Source: an uncultured Collinsella sp.
GTDB lineage: Bacteria; Actinomycetota; Coriobacteriia; Coriobacteriales; Coriobacteriaceae
DNA length: 23,065 nt
Direction: 5' to 3'
NCBI GenBank assembly: GCA_900541285.1
Contig: UQJA01000019.1
Span: 1-23,065 of the forward strand
Shown here: piece by piece, positions 22,914-23,065 of the stretch
Layout of the letters: each line of letters begins with the position of its first letter
Position numbering within the stretch: the first letter of the stretch is position 1
Translations under genes and position numbers: made by a program
The notes under the pieces: generated by a model
The model's database searches: none
Seen by the model: only the letters and a program-made list of their open reading frames with translations
Told to the model about the DNA's origin: nothing

Positions 22914-23065
22914 ATGGCGTTGCTAGTAGGACTGGACGTAGGGTCGACGACGACCAAAGTTTACGCGATGCACGAGGATATGACCGAGGCGTGGTGGGGA
23001 TATCGCCGCCACGAGGCGTGTCAGACAGCGAGCGTGCGCGCCATGCTCGGCGAGCTCGCCGAGCG
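22914..23065 (+). CDS. BadF/BadG/BcrA/BcrD-type ATPase, 2-hydroxyacyl-CoA dehydratase activator (partial, 3' end outside)
   Basis: The first 50 residues are visible. LLVGLDVGSTTTKVYAM (3-19) is the phosphate-1 motif of the ASKHA ATPase fold as found in activators such as HgdC. These proteins hold a [4Fe-4S] cluster between two subunits and inject an electron into a 2-hydroxyacyl-CoA or benzoyl-CoA-type dehydratase. Many Coriobacteria and Clostridia encode long fused forms; the cut prevents telling whether this is one. ATG 22914 follows GACGGAG. It sits behind a palindromic operator, implying repressor control. Confidence 0.82.
   Translation, partial: MALLVGLDVGSTTTKVYAMHEDMTEAWWGYRRHEACQTASVRAMLGELAE

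Overview
The window is a gene-dense, GC-rich stretch of bacterial chromosome with nearly every gene on the + strand. Gene content points to a Coriobacteriia actinobacterium, most likely Collinsella or a close relative: a Veg-ispE pair, an ECF transporter, a lysyl-tRNA synthetase with an added C-terminal tRNA-binding domain, a one-piece ThrE-type exporter and a BcrA/BadF-type CoA-dehydratase activator. The genus is inferred from recalled gene content, not from a search.

Layout. (1) 1-950: end of an ECF transporter ATPase, then the EcfT membrane component. (2) 981-1889: two tandem paralogous PPOX-fold flavin/PLP-type proteins, ending in a long hairpin. (3) 2147-7035: arginine/ornithine cluster argC-argJ-argB-argD, converting N-acetylglutamate to N-acetylornithine and recycling the acetyl group, closed by a branched terminator. 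(4) 7036-7910: 875 bases without a protein gene. They hold an AT-rich element with 32-bp imperfect terminal inverted repeats, two copies of a tRNA-end-plus-terminator unit separated by a hairpin-rich spacer, and an intact tRNA-Val(TAC) on the - strand. (5) 7911-9791: asnB with its own terminator. (6) 9904-15436: murE-type ligase, HAD phosphatase, murI, rph, rdgB and dtd, joining cell-wall precursor synthesis to RNA/nucleotide quality control. (7) 15550-16745: veg-ispE behind a recognisable promoter. (8) 16795-19880: tRNA-Pro(CGG), tatA, greA and lysS. (9) 19881-20203: a non-coding stretch with two strong inverted-repeat structures. (10) 20204-22632: ThrE-type exporter, a repeat-like hairpin element, a strong terminator/attenuator and a DUF2798 membrane protein. 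(11) 22914-end: start of a CoA-dehydratase activator behind a perfect 10-bp-arm palindrome that looks like a repressor operator.

Most protein genes are ordinary housekeeping genes. The unusual material is the LysRS fusion and the structured intergenic DNA at 7153-7665, 19883-20023 and 21799-22039. No phage, CRISPR, integrase or toxin-antitoxin gene was seen.
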